Shown here: piece after piece, positions 20,336-30,702 of the stretch
Layout of the letters: the number at the start of each line of letters is the position of its first letter
How positions within the stretch are numbered: position 1 is the stretch's first letter
Assembly (NCBI GenBank): GCA_036346225.1
Contig: JARFIW010001215.1
Coordinates: 5,842,501 to 5,906,500, forward strand
Length of the DNA: 64,000 nt
Direction: 5' to 3'
Origin: Platerodrilus igneus
Taxonomy: Eukaryota > Arthropoda > Insecta > Coleoptera > Lycidae
Made by a program: the position numbers and the translations under genes
Notes under the pieces: model-generated
The model's database searches: none
Told to the model about the DNA's origin: nothing
The model's input: the letters and a program-made list of their open reading frames with translations, nothing else

Positions 20336-21952
20336 AAGCTTTTCACGTTCCATTCTCCTCACAATTTACCAAATACTTTTTGTTCTCACCATCAACTAAT
20401 AACTTTAATTACTTATTCCCACTCTCATACAGTATATACCTTCTACACGTTTAACTTACTTACCTTAAATTAGCTGTCTTTTTCCTTTTTGGTTGACTTT
20501 TCCTTGAACTTACCGTTAGTTATATATCGCTTTATTCTCTAGACCCCCCAGTATAACTCTGTCGTTTCATTTAATTAATCCTCGAACTTTTCCTACAGCA
20601 TATTATTTGGTTTTTAGCCTTTTTCTTACATCGTTTAATTGTGTGGCAATTGTCGTAACTTTGGTTGTAATAACTCATTGAATTTTTATGATTGGTTTTA
20701 GCTGATATTTAGAGTGGATGCTTTCTTCTTTGGGCTCACATAGGAGACGCGGCCTATGCCATTGTAAGAAATAGTTCATATTCGCAGTTGCAAAAAACTA
20801 AGATTGTCTATTCCATGTGTTTTTCCTCTGAATTATTACAGTCGCCCACATTATACTACATCATTATTTGTTTCTTTTCCTACTAAAATCATCATAACTT
20901 ATAAACATTTTTTTTTCATTGTTTTTTGTTGAACTTCGTGGTGAGGCGCTATCGCTTCTTATGGATATCTTATTAAATTCTCGGTTGTTTTAGCATATTG
21001 GGACAGTGTGTCTGTATTTAACTGCTTATAATTAGGCATCTTTGTGTGTTTAGGGTGTTACCGTTTTAAAAACTACCTTGAAACAGTTGGGTTTTGTGTG
21101 ATTGTATATGTAGTGATACTTTTAAGTTGTTGTGTCAACTTTTGTCTGATTTTCTTATCGTAGTGGATGCACTCATTAGGAAAATGATTGTACTAGTTCT
21201 CTTAAGAGTCTAGTGATTTTTTTTTACTTATGATATATCTCAACTCGTCGGATTAATATCGCAGGTGGTCCTTCAGACCGATCTGTGTTTTAATAGGGAC
21301 AATTCTCTACCTTCTCTCGGACGCTTGTCCAAAAACTCTACTTTTTCGTATCCTACTGTCTCCGTTTCTGCCTTATCTTTCCTTCGGTGGACCTGTTCTC
21401 GTCCCGGAACACCCGTCTGCCACATAAGAGTGATTTTCCCTCACTCAGGGCTACTGACTACATTGGCTGGTTGAGTAGCGCTTTGCTATCCACCTTTTTC
21501 TGTCTCTTTAGCTCAATGCGAGCCCTTCCTCTATTTTTTTCTACCTGGAAGTGCCTCTTATGCATTCCAAATACCTACCTCCCTCTTTCTACGGTTCCCA
21601 TTTCTCTGCCTTTTCATTTCCGTCAGTCACCGTGTGGTTGCGCGGAGGGTTTTCACAGACACCCGGACCCCGTCACTGGGAATCTTTCGTGAGGTCATGC
21701 GGTGCCGCTGTCAGCACATAGGGGCGCTGACAGTGAAGGTATGTAAGAGTGTGTGAATGTGTGAGTGGATGATTATATAGATGTCGCTATATATCGTGTG
21801 GGTATCGGGTGATTGTATCACCGATATCAATTAACGCCGGGTGCAGGGATGCAGTCCTTCGTGCCGTTTATTGCAAACGGGCCTGCTTCACAGGTTGCTC
21901 TTTTTAGAGGGTACGAGAAATTCCCATTTAACGGCTCCACGGAGCCACTCTA
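20336..21952 (+). other. G1 long 3' noncoding part
   Basis: No ORF with recognisable content; frames at 20228-20473 and 21265-21692 are short, T/C-rich and not conserved as protein. Its first part (to ~21240) matches G2 in inverse orientation (about 8150 down to 7240); its second part (21240-21952) matches G3 38340-39046. Hairpin arms lie at 21708-21715/21726-21733. Confidence 0.7.
21708..21733 (+). repeat. Conserved hairpin in G1/G3 3' part
   Basis: CTGTCAGC paired with GCTGACAG. G3 has CTGTTAGCG paired with CGCTAACAG at 38805-38830: one base pair changed on both arms. Confidence 0.65.
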
Positions 21953-22312
21953 TCGTTATCTTTATCTATTATCTTTGATAATAACTTAAGTTAATATCTT
22001 TATCTTATTTATTATCTTTGATAATTACCTTAGTTTAATATCGTTATCTTACCGATTACCTATAATAATAATTTTAGTTAATATCGTTATCTTACCGATT
22101 ATCTTTAGTAATAACTTTTGTTTAACATCGCGTTACCTTACCTACTATCTCTAATAATAACTTTAGCTTAATATTGCGTTATCTTACCAAGTATCTCAAA
22201 TAATAACTAAAGCTTAATATCGTTATCTTACCTACTACCGTTGATAATAACTTAAGCTCAATATCATTATCTTATCTATTAACTTCGACAACAATTTGAG
22301 ATCTTGTTTTAT
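21953..22312 (+). repeat. Minisatellite of ~44-bp units, about 8 copies (G1)
   Basis: Units such as CGTTATCTTACCTACTA followed by a GATAATAACTTAAGC block. Unit number differs between family members (8 here, 4 in G3, 2 in G2). Confidence 0.85.
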
Positions 22313-22963
22313 CTTTTTATCTTCCTAACGTTTGGTATTTATGACCAGACGTGAGAATTATTTTTCTTGAATATTTAGTGAAAAAGCTAACCTGATATAG
22401 AAATGTAATTTGTTAGGTTAGCAATGTAAGGATTTAGTAGGGTGGTACTTTTGGTAAATTTGTTGATTCACAACCATGTCATGGACAAGTTTTGATGTGT
22501 ATCGTTAGTAAACCAAAGTACCAGTAACAAAAATTTGCTAGAGTGTAGAGTAACTCACTCTGATGAACATTTTTAAATTTGGCCACTTTTTGCCAATAAA
22601 GAATAGTTTTGATGCAACGCTCATGTGCGTTTGCACGTAAGAAACTTTAATGTTAGCTTTAGTTTAGATAGGTTAGGCGACTTGTCGCATTTGTTTTACT
22701 TTAAGTAGTGTTTCATGCTCCCCGACAAATTTGTGCTGTCCATTATTAATGTAGTCAAAGACAATGGGGCTACATATTCCGTTTCCTGGTAATTCGGAAG
22801 ACGTGTTATCGGTCGAAAAAACCAGGTGGCGCTTTATATAAACATTTTGTAGGTTTTAAGTTAGGATTTACGTAGGGTAACTAGGATTTAGATTTTAAGA
22901 TGTTACTGTGCTAACAGACTTTTTCTTTCTTTAAGTTTTTCCTTTTATGACTTTGTCGCGATT

Positions 22964-23637
22964 GTTACGTGCCAAAGATTTGGCACTAGACATCTTTCTA
23001 GTTTAATTTTGATGTGCGGGAGTTTCGCGCCTTGAATTTGAAAGACTTGGCGTGTATTTCCGTCACGTCAGAAGTGCGTTGGACGAACTTCGCGCCGACG
23101 CGTGTGGGGGAAGAAAAAGTGGGGAAGTTTCCGAAAGACGCTGAGGAAACGAGGCTTTTTGCCTCTGAACTTCGAGTAGAGTGGTCGTGTTTGGTATCGT
23201 ATCTTTATCTTACTATGTAGATTCCCTTGCCTTTTGATTATTCGTTCCTATAAACCTGATCCTGCCGTTCTCTACATATAGGTAATAGAAGATTAATCTG
23301 GATACAACCTGGGAGCAGCCCACATCCCGCAGTCGCTAGCCGGAGCAATCCCGCAGGTCGCAGCCCCCATCTGTAAATAATCCGGAAGGGATCTACGAGC
23401 AACCCGGAAGGACATGATTCGGTAGGAAGCTGTACCTATTCATGTGAGTACCTCGCTTTAATAACATATTGTATGAATTTTATATATTTCGTCATTACGT
23501 GTAATAATTTGCATATTGTGTGACGTCATTGACAGATGGGCGCGCTAAAATCTGTATTATAGATTAGCGTTACCAACTGCCTTTGCGTCTAGTATACCTC
23601 GTTTGCGGGACTGTAAGAATCACGCATAAATGTAAAA
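22964..23637 (+). repeat. G1 3' LTR
   Basis: 674 bp, TGTTACGTGCC...ATGTAAAA. Begins with the palindrome TGCCAAAGATTTGGCA. Contains a T-rich promoter-like stretch (TATCTTTATCTTACTATG) near 23205. Aligned with 15016-15229, the G3 LTRs and, more distantly, the G2 LTRs. Frame 23014-23220 is not a gene. Confidence 0.85.
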
Positions 23638-23812
23638 ATTTATTATTTTATGAGCGAATTTTGTAAGTTTTATATTTATTTAATTTATTAAATATTGTTA
23701 TTTATTAAAAAATAAATAAATAATTGAAATCCCAGATAATTAGAGACTAGCAGTAGAATTTTTAAATGAATTCAAATTCAAATCAATGTTTTTCTTTCGA
23801 ACTAGTACATAC

Positions 23813-24004
23813 CTAGGAAAGGTCCAATAATGATCACAGTAAGTCCCTTAATAACCAGACTTAGTCCAAGCACCGCTCCTGTATCTTCAATTGAACCGTG
23901 TTCTAATAACAGAACTTGGTAACTAGTAGCTGCACACCCTCGTAAAAATCCGCCTACTCCTAAACATATTATAATAGCAACAGGATCCCTGCGGATTACC
24001 AGCA
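23813..24004 (-). CDS. MFS (SLC16-like) transporter, downstream exon
   Basis: Internal exon of 64 codons. The acceptor TTAATTGCAG lies just upstream (minus strand) and the donor GTATGT follows GPFLG. The peptide VLVIRRDPVAIIICLG then a Gly/Ala-rich helix (GGFLRGCAATSYQVLL) and LGLSLVIKGLTVIIIGPFLG is hydrophobic, with two membrane segments in the C-terminal half of a monocarboxylate-transporter-like protein of the plasma membrane. The exon joins 43770-44241 in phase (AG-G codon split after one base), giving AVVRSVLVIRRDP. Open with good splice sites, so a living gene is likely. The next exon is not found in the window. Confidence 0.75.
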
Positions 24005-24179
24005 CTGCAATTAAAAAAAATAATCGAAAGATTTAAATACCGCTGCACCAAAAATTTTTGTAAGGTTTATATAATGTTGAAACATGTGATACGTTAATAA
24101 TAATTGAAATTGAAAGAAAGAAAAAAATCTTAAATGGACTAACTTGTTATTGAAGCACCCTTATAATTTTAATTTTCAT

Positions 24180-25617
24180 GTACAATTTATTTGTTTATTT
24201 AACTACTTTGCTTACAAGAAGCGGTGGTAGAATAAAAAGATTACATTATTGTGCTATAGCAGAAATAAACTGGGCAGTATTTTGCAAAAAAGGATCAAAA
24301 GCTTGTTTGGGAAGATTTCTATAACCTGATTCCCACACCAATGAACGAATTATAGGTAACACTGTGCCGATATGATGGGTGGTGGATTTTAAAAGGATGA
24401 TCATGACTGGAAAGGTAGCTTGCCGGTTTCAGTCTTTTGCCAAGTTCAGACGGAGCAGACTTGCCTGCTATTGTTTCATACATAACCATAAGAGCATGCT
24501 TATTACGTATACTTGTAATTGAGTCCCATTTTAACTCGTTGACTAATTCAGTAACACTGATTCGCTATCGAAATTGCCAGAACATATCTTGCAGCACGAC
24601 GCTGAACAGAGTTTAATTTGTCTGTTAAATACTGAATTTGGGGGTTCCATATTCAAAGTATTCTAAAATTGGACGGATTAACGTCAAATATGCATGGCCT
24701 CTTGCCGAAGGAGAAGCTTTACGCAGGCAAAACATAACTAGATGTAAACGCTTTAGAGCTTTAGAGACCACTGCAAGAATGTGTTCGGTCCATCTTAGGG
24801 CCTTGTCAAGATATTTACAGCTGTCTGATGGATTTATGATATTATTTCCAAGGCAGTACCGATGATCGACTACATTTGAGCCAAGGGAAATGCAAACGAT
24901 TATAGCTGTGTTGATAGCCATATTATTGACACGAGCCCAATGGACAATTTCATGTAGGTCAGTTTGTAGAACCCCCACGTCTGCTGGACTTTTAATGGGT
25001 CATATATAACGTCGTCAGTAAATAGCCTAAAGGTTGACTTTTTTTCAACTGTGCAGCGATTGATGAAGATGAAGAACAGAGTTGGGCCTAGCACACTCCC
25101 TTGGGGAACTCATGAGGGAACTGCTCAAGCTCTGAGAGTTGTTGATTAACCAATACCTGTTGTGTTTTATTTGATAAGTATGTGGCTATCCACTTTACAA
25201 CGCGATTGTCTAAATTAATTCTCATAAGAGATTCAACCAATAGCTTATGGAGAACTCTGTCAAAGGCTTTCGATATATCTAAAAAAATGGCATCGACTTT
25301 AACTCCATTGTCGATGCTTTCAGCAATATCTTGAATGAAACAGGCAAGTGCATATTCACATAAGTAACCTGGCCGAAAGCCAAATTGTAATGGATGTAGA
25401 TAATTAGAATCATTTAGCACTTTCATAATATATTTATTCAAGATCTCAAATAAACGACAAATGACGCACGTAATGCTAATTGGCCTGTAGTTTGCAGGGT
25501 TCGTTTTGATCCATTTTTATGTATAGGTATGACACGAGCTCTTAACCAATCATCTGGTATATCATTATTATTAATACACATGTTAAAAAGAAGGTTCAGG
25601 TTGGTACAATTGTATTA
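24180..25617 (-). pseudogene. CR1/Jockey-type LINE, reverse transcriptase part
   Basis: Minus-strand LINE ORF2. From 25617: DIPDDWLRARVIPIHKNG, NPANYRPISITCVICRL, LQFGFRPG, VDAIFLDISKAFDRV (motif A), RVVKWIATYLSNKTQQVLV, then frame-shifted VLGPTLFFIFIN, FADD-type box as TFRLFTDDVIY (Asp-Asp kept, Ala to Thr), WARVNNMAINT, CKYLDKALRWTEH, and C-terminal LNSVQRRAARYV and HPFKIHHPSYR. The 3' end near 24180 has TAAATAAACAAATAAA-like repeats. Stops and frameshifts throughout. Cut at 25622 by element H; its upstream parts lie at 37200-38006 and 40493-41240. Confidence 0.87.
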
Positions 25618-25621
25618 CCGC

Positions 25622-26763
25622 TGTAACACCCAAGAACATTTTTAAATTAATCGAAATTTCAAATGATATTTTCTGCCAATCACAGATAATTCTATCTAAA
25701 ATGTAACCCATCACTGACCAGAATTAATATAGTTACCCAACCCTAGTTTGATTTTGGGTGACAATTGACAACTTAAATGAACATAACCTATCAACTGATA
25801 TCTAACATCCCGTGAAATTTAGAAGATTTTAAATTAAGGCGCCAAAGGAAATGCTAGTTTGTTCTAGAGAATTCGAAACCGGAAGTGCGTAATAATATCC
25901 CATTTTTCGCGATATCTATAAAAATATTAACAGGAAGTACTTTAGAATATTGCAGAATAACTTAAATTTAAATATAGGGTAATTTCAATTAGGAATGGCA
26001 GTAATAAAAGTTGATTTAAACCATTAACCTAAAAGCACATGTAGGGATGATGTACGATTGTGAAATATGTAAGGTTTTTGATTGGCCGGAACAGTCACGT
26101 GATCAATGGTATATAAATACGGGAAGTGGGAAAATTCAGACACGACACACAAAGCCTCCCAAGAGCAGTATTGGTTATATGCCCGTGTAAATTAAAGTAA
26201 TGTTTGATGAACAAATATAAGAAGTGAGTATGCTTATTACGGGAAGAATAGTGAATTTAAGGAGTGGATAAAGAACACAGATAAGTTCGGCTCTTAAAGG
26301 AAAAGTAAATCGTAATAAATTTAAGTGTAATTAGAAAACGAAATGGTTAAGCTGTAAGGCGGTTAATGGTAGGAAGTGCAGGTTATTAACTGCAAAGAAA
26401 ATGATAACTAACCACACCTACACGGTTCATTATTGATTATGAAAGTTCGGATTTTGGAAGCTCGATTCCAAACCAAGTTTGTACAGCAGTAGGGGAATAT
26501 AAAAAGCTTCGAGCACAAAATTTATCAACAACCGTGTTAAGCACTATCAACCCTGGTGAGGATAAGTTACCTCGGAGGTATTGTAGAGATTGAAGCAACA
26601 GTGGGTATTGCATACCTGAAACAGGTATTGAGTGAATCTTTGAATAAATGGTTCGAGAGAACGGACGTGTATATGCATGCATACACGTGGGGGTGTAAGT
26701 ATAAACTTTTATATAGTTGTACATATGCTTTTACATGAATATGTTATTAAGTTGCTAGATTAA
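25622..26763 (+). repeat. H 5' LTR
   Basis: About 1.14 kb matching 29189-30273. A TATA box TATATAAATACGGG lies near 26110 after TCACGTGATCAATGG; this promoter block is absent from the 3' LTR copy. The right boundary is uncertain because the copies diverge after TTGCTAGAT. Confidence 0.8.
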
Positions 26764-26860
26764 GGTAGTAAATTATGAATGTAAATTAAGTCAAGTCGAA
26801 AAACAGGCAAGTGAAGCAATTAACAAATTAAGTAAGGAAATAAAGCAGTTAAATGACAAA

Positions 26861-27424
26861 ATGTCTGAATCTAAAATAAGTCAACTCATTCATGTGGGTA
26901 CAAGTAGCTATGAGGGCGAGAAACCCAAGTCCGATGAAAATACAGGTAAAACCCAACCCGTTAGGTGTATAAAAAACTTAGGAAAATACTTTGAAATAAG
27001 TCCAATGTCGGAAGGACAAAAAGTTAGATTTGCAACGAGCTGTTTGGAAGGGGATTTATTAATTTGGACAACACGTTTTGAATTAAATTGGAATAGATTT
27101 CAGGATTTTTAATCTCAGTTTCTGGCTACATACTGGTCACTACGAAAGCAAGAAGAAATTAGATATCAAGTACACGAACCACGTACATATAATGCACAAG
27201 TAGATAGTATGAAACACCATGTATGGTATTGGTTGGAGAGAACTCAGTTTTTAGAATCACCTATGGACGAGTCGTTATTTGTAGAAGCGATAATAAAGCA
27301 TTTCCCTTTTAATATTGAAAGAATTTTATTAGCATCATGTATTAGTAAAGTAGATGATTTATTGAGAGTGGTTGAGAGTTTAGATAGGCATGGTATAAGA
27401 GGTAACAGGGGGGGGGGACCATAA
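26861..27424 (+). pseudogene. H Gag
   Basis: One reading frame with a single TAA at 27110. Reads LGKYFEISPMSEGQKVRFAT, CLEGDLLIWTTRF (capsid 'A..WF' region), then after the stop RYQVHEPRTYNAQ, VWYWLERTQFLESPMDES and AIIKHFPFNIERILL. This is the capsid of insect gypsy elements. It ends in a G10 run at 27408-27417, where slippage probably caused the frameshift into the basic nucleocapsid-like sequence (27420-27650, Arg/Gly/Asn-rich, no CCHC knuckle seen). Confidence 0.78.
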
Positions 27425-27728
27425 TAGGAACGAAGGAAATGGTAATTATAGAGACAACCAACCAGGGACAAAGGGAGGTTATCAGCAGCATAAAGGTGAA
27501 AGGAGTAATTTTGTAGCTCGTGGGAATTGGCTTAGAGGTTGACCGAATATAGGAAGCAGATGGGATAATACAAAAACGAGTGGGTCTGAAAATAGGCAGG
27601 CGGAAGTAATACACGCGGCACCAACTGGAAGTAACCCAAACTAGAAGTTACCGGATTACAAGCTCCAGTAGTTCGGTTTAGTGATAAGTCAGTGGAGCAA
27701 GTAAATTATTTGAATTTTTTTCTAAGTT

Positions 27729-28457
27729 TTGAAAGGAGCTAAAGGTTCATATTTGAGCCAAAACAGCTGCCACATTAAGGATATACGAGCAGATAGCGAG
27801 GTGAGAGACCAGGGTTACGTACCAAAAATTAAATGTTTAGTAGGGGATAGTTACTTTGAAGCAATAATTGATACCGGTAGCAGGGTCAGTATTATATCGG
27901 AAGACGTATTGCAAAGTTTACAAGAAGATAAGGAAGATGTACTTATACTACCAGCAGAAGGGATTTCTATACAGGGGGTAACTGGAAAAATAACAAAGGT
28001 AAATAAGCAAGCTTTATTAAATGGGGTCATAGCTGATCAAGTTATGCCTATAGTTTTCTTAGTAGTAAAAGGGGTAAATATGCCTGCTATTTTAGGGACA
28101 GACTGGATAGTAAAGTATCAAGTGGTATTAGATTTTAAAAGTAGGCTATTTAGTTACATAGATGATGATATTTCAAAGGAAGTAAAATTTCAAGAAGCTA
28201 CAACAAACGAAAATGTTAGATTAGTTAGGTTTAATGTGTGTGGGAATTTAGCGAAATTAAATCTGCAAGATATAGAAAGGTTTTTAAAAATTAGGGACCA
28301 CCAGTTTGCAGTAGACTTAGCAGAAGATAGGGACGTACAAGAGAGAATAGAAGTTTTGAGGGAATTATTAGCTAGTGTGGATGAGAATACCGAAAGTAAT
28401 AGTGAAACGGTGGAACAGTTCCAATGTGAATTGTGCCCAGCTCGACTACCAGATTGA
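27729..28457 (+). pseudogene. H protease and pol linker
   Basis: Aspartic protease of the retrotransposon. KIKCLVGDSYFEAIIDTGSR has the D-T-G active site (Asp near residue 48), followed by VSIISEDVLQSL; VNMPAILGTDWIVKYQVV is the C-terminal strand. The remainder is a charged linker. It stops at TGA 28455, but the same frame continues at 28464, and the junction holds CELC...HMQTH, a C2H2-like finger (see findings). Confidence 0.82.
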
Positions 28458-28463
28458 GAAACT

Positions 28464-29060
28464 GTGATAGATAGGCATATGCAGACCCATGAGAATGCTT
28501 TAACTTGTTTAAATATAAGGTTGGACGATTTGAGTACAATAGAAAAGTTAAAAATTAAACATAGGGCAATTTTTTCTGATACACCGGGCCTGTGTAATCA
28601 ATATGAGTGCACCTGTGGACAAAAGAACATACCCCTTATGTTAAACGGTCATACCCTATACCCGTCTCTAAAAGGGATGCCGTGATAAAGGAAGTTAATC
28701 GAATGTTAGAAAATAAGGATATTGTGGTAGCCCCAGTAAAGACAAAGGTTAACAAAAGAAATAATTTATAACAAATGTCTTGATAAGCAACAGGCGGAGG
28801 ATGAACACATAGTGTGGCGGAAGGAGGAGTTGGTAAATAATTGTCAGGGTAAACAAGCGAAACTACAGAAAAAATTTAGGATACATAAAAATATGCTGTT
28901 CAGAGGGAGTGAAAAACGTGACGAATGGTGGCTGATATATATTCCCCAGCATCTTGTGAATAAACCAATCTGAGAATATCATCTCATTTATGGTCATTTT
29001 GGAGAACAGAAATGCGCATCATTATTGAAGGATACTTGCTACATACCCAAAAGGTAATTA
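28464..29060 (+). pseudogene. H pol start and integrase start (RT deleted)
   Basis: First LDDLSTIEKLKIKHRAIFSD, TPGLCNQYECTC and KRDA..EVNRMLENKDIVV, the sequence leading into RT, ending near 28760. The next recognisable stretch, near 28910-29050, reads WWLIYIPQHLVNKPI and HLIYGHFGEQKC, the zinc-finger lead-in of a gypsy integrase. RT, RNase H and the integrase core are therefore deleted. Non-coding sequence follows to 29175. Confidence 0.65.
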
Positions 29061-29175
29061 ATTTGAAACCATACAAGAGAAATGAATTCACGCAGTAAAT
29101 ACTTAAGATTGTTCCAGAAACACATACACAAAAAATTTTAATTAATCGAGCTTAAATAAATACACTCTCAAATTA

Positions 29176-29186
29176 AAATGGGGGGT
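29176..29186 (+). promoter_or_regulatory. H polypurine tract
   Basis: AAAATGGGGGG immediately ahead of the 3' LTR; primes plus-strand DNA in the family. Confidence 0.75.
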
Positions 29187-29188
29187 AT

Positions 29189-30305
29189 TGTAACACCCAA
29201 GAACATTTTTAAATTAATCCAAATTACAAATGCAATTTTCTGCCAATCACAGATAATTCTATCTAAAATGTAACCTATCACTGACCAGAATTAATATAGT
29301 TACCCAACCCTAGTTTGATTTTGGGTGACAATTGAACATGACCTATCAACTGATATCTAACATCCCGTGAAATTTAAAAGATTTTAAATTAAGGCACCAA
29401 AGAAAATGCTAGTTTGTTCTAGAGAATTCAAAACCGGAAGTGCGTAATAATATGTAATTTTTCGCGATATCTATAAAAATATTAACAGGGAGTACTTTAG
29501 AATATTGCAGAATAACTTAAATTTAAATATAGGGTAAGTAGGAAGACAAATAAAAGACGACACAAAAAGCCTCACCAAGACACACAAAGGCAAAAATATA
29601 TGATAGGAGACACGAAAATGTAAAACTAACTAGCCCGGGGCAAGTGCGGGTTATGCTGCAATGCCGCGTAGCAGTATCGGTTATAAGCCCGTGTAAATTA
29701 AAGTAATGGTTAGTGAACAAAGCTAATAAATTAGTATGCGTATTACGGGAAGAATAGTGAATTTAAGTAGTTGATGGAGAAGACAGATAAGTTTGGCTCT
29801 TAAAAGAGAATTAAATAGTGATAAATTTTAGTGTAATCAGAAACGAAAGGGTTAAGCTGTAAGGCGGTTAATGGTAGGAAGCACAGGTTTATTAACTGCA
29901 AAGGAAATGATAACTAACCTCACCCTACGGTTCATTATTTATTGTTTGTGGATGTTCGGATTTTGGAAGCTCGATTCCAAGCCAAGTTGGTACAGAAGTA
30001 GGAGAATATAAAGAGCTTCGAGCACAAAATTTATCAACACCCGTGTCAAGCACTATCAACCCTGGTGAGGATAAGTTACTTCGGGGGTATTGTAGAGATT
30101 GGAGAAACAGTGGGTATTGCATACCTGAAACAAGTATTAGGTGAATCTTTGAATAAATGGTTCGAGAGAACGGACGTGTATATGTATGCATACACGTGGG
30201 AGTGTAAGTATGAACTTTTATAAAGTTATACATATGCTTTTACATGAATATGTTATTTAGTTGCTAGATAAAGGTTGGAATTTTTGGACATTATTATTAA
30301 CGTTA
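29189..30305 (+). repeat. H 3' LTR
   Basis: Starts TGTAACACCCAAGAAC and matches the 5' LTR over most of its length, but has replaced or lost a block of ~100-150 bp around the TATA box (29535-29650). Right end placed before CCGC. Confidence 0.75.
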
Positions 30306-30535
30306 CCGCTTATTATTATGAATTTTGTGTAGAATATCAAGAGTTATTGGCTATGTTTAATTCGGGGCTAATTTGTTTTAACTGTAGAATTTGCAGTGAT
30401 TAGTACAATATATAACAACCCGGATTAAGGTAACTTTTAGTTAAGTAAGAGATATTTCTTTTATTGCATTCAAGTATGTCGTTATAGGAAATGTATGTAT
30501 TAAAGGTTATTAAATTCATTACTGATACGAATGTT

Positions 30536-30537
<2 letters not shown>
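30306..30537. other. No gene seen
   Basis: Short AT-rich flank between element H and the first of two microsatellites. Confidence 0.4.

Positions 30538-30573
<36 letters not shown>
30538..30573. repeat. (AT)n microsatellite
   Basis: About 17 uninterrupted dinucleotides. Confidence 0.97.
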
Positions 30574-30579
<6 letters not shown>

Positions 30580-30654
30580 GATTCGACAAAATGTCAAGTA
30601 ATTACGAACTGCTTTAAATAAAAACTACTTGTTGTTGGATACAATTATTGGGAA

Positions 30655-30659
<5 letters not shown>

Positions 30660-30700
<41 letters not shown>
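30660..30700. repeat. (AT)n microsatellite
   Basis: Directly left of TAL copy 2; one G interrupts its right end. Confidence 0.96.

Positions 30701-30702
<2 letters not shown>

Larger units (their letters stand above)
15016..23637 (+). mobile_element. Gypsy LTR retrotransposon G1 (8.6 kb)
   Basis: Near-complete Ty3/gypsy-type element, flanked by ATTT at 15012-15015 and 23638-23641. LTR ends read TGTAAC/TGTTAC...ATGTAARA. Order: 5' LTR (internally deleted, 214 bp), primer-binding site, leader with (AT)n, gag 16257, zinc knuckles ~16855, protease ~17300, RT/RNase H 17910, integrase to ~20335, a 2.6-kb noncoding 3' part with hairpins and a minisatellite, and a 674-bp 3' LTR. Stops and frameshifts in every ORF show it is no longer active. 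G2 and G3 belong to the same family. Just ahead of the 3' LTR the sequence is pyrimidine-rich, with no polypurine tract. Confidence 0.88.
25622..30305 (+). mobile_element. Gypsy-type LTR retrotransposon H (RT deleted)
   Basis: LTRs begin TGTAACACCCAAGAAC at 25622 and 29189. It holds gag, protease, the start of pol and the start of integrase, but RT/RNase H are deleted. A polypurine tract AAAATGGGGGG lies just ahead of the 3' LTR. CCGC (up to TTACCGC) is present at both outer flanks (25618-25621 and 30306-30309), a likely target duplication. Inserted into the minus-strand LINE. Remnant ORFs are broken. Confidence 0.83.

Noticed and set aside
21265..21692. env-like gene in G1 (and 38239-38827 in G3)
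   Set aside because: Short overlapping frames, T/C-rich, not conserved as protein between G1 and G3; no signal peptide plus fusion or membrane pattern.
23014..23220. Small ORF
   Set aside because: Inside the G1 3' LTR.
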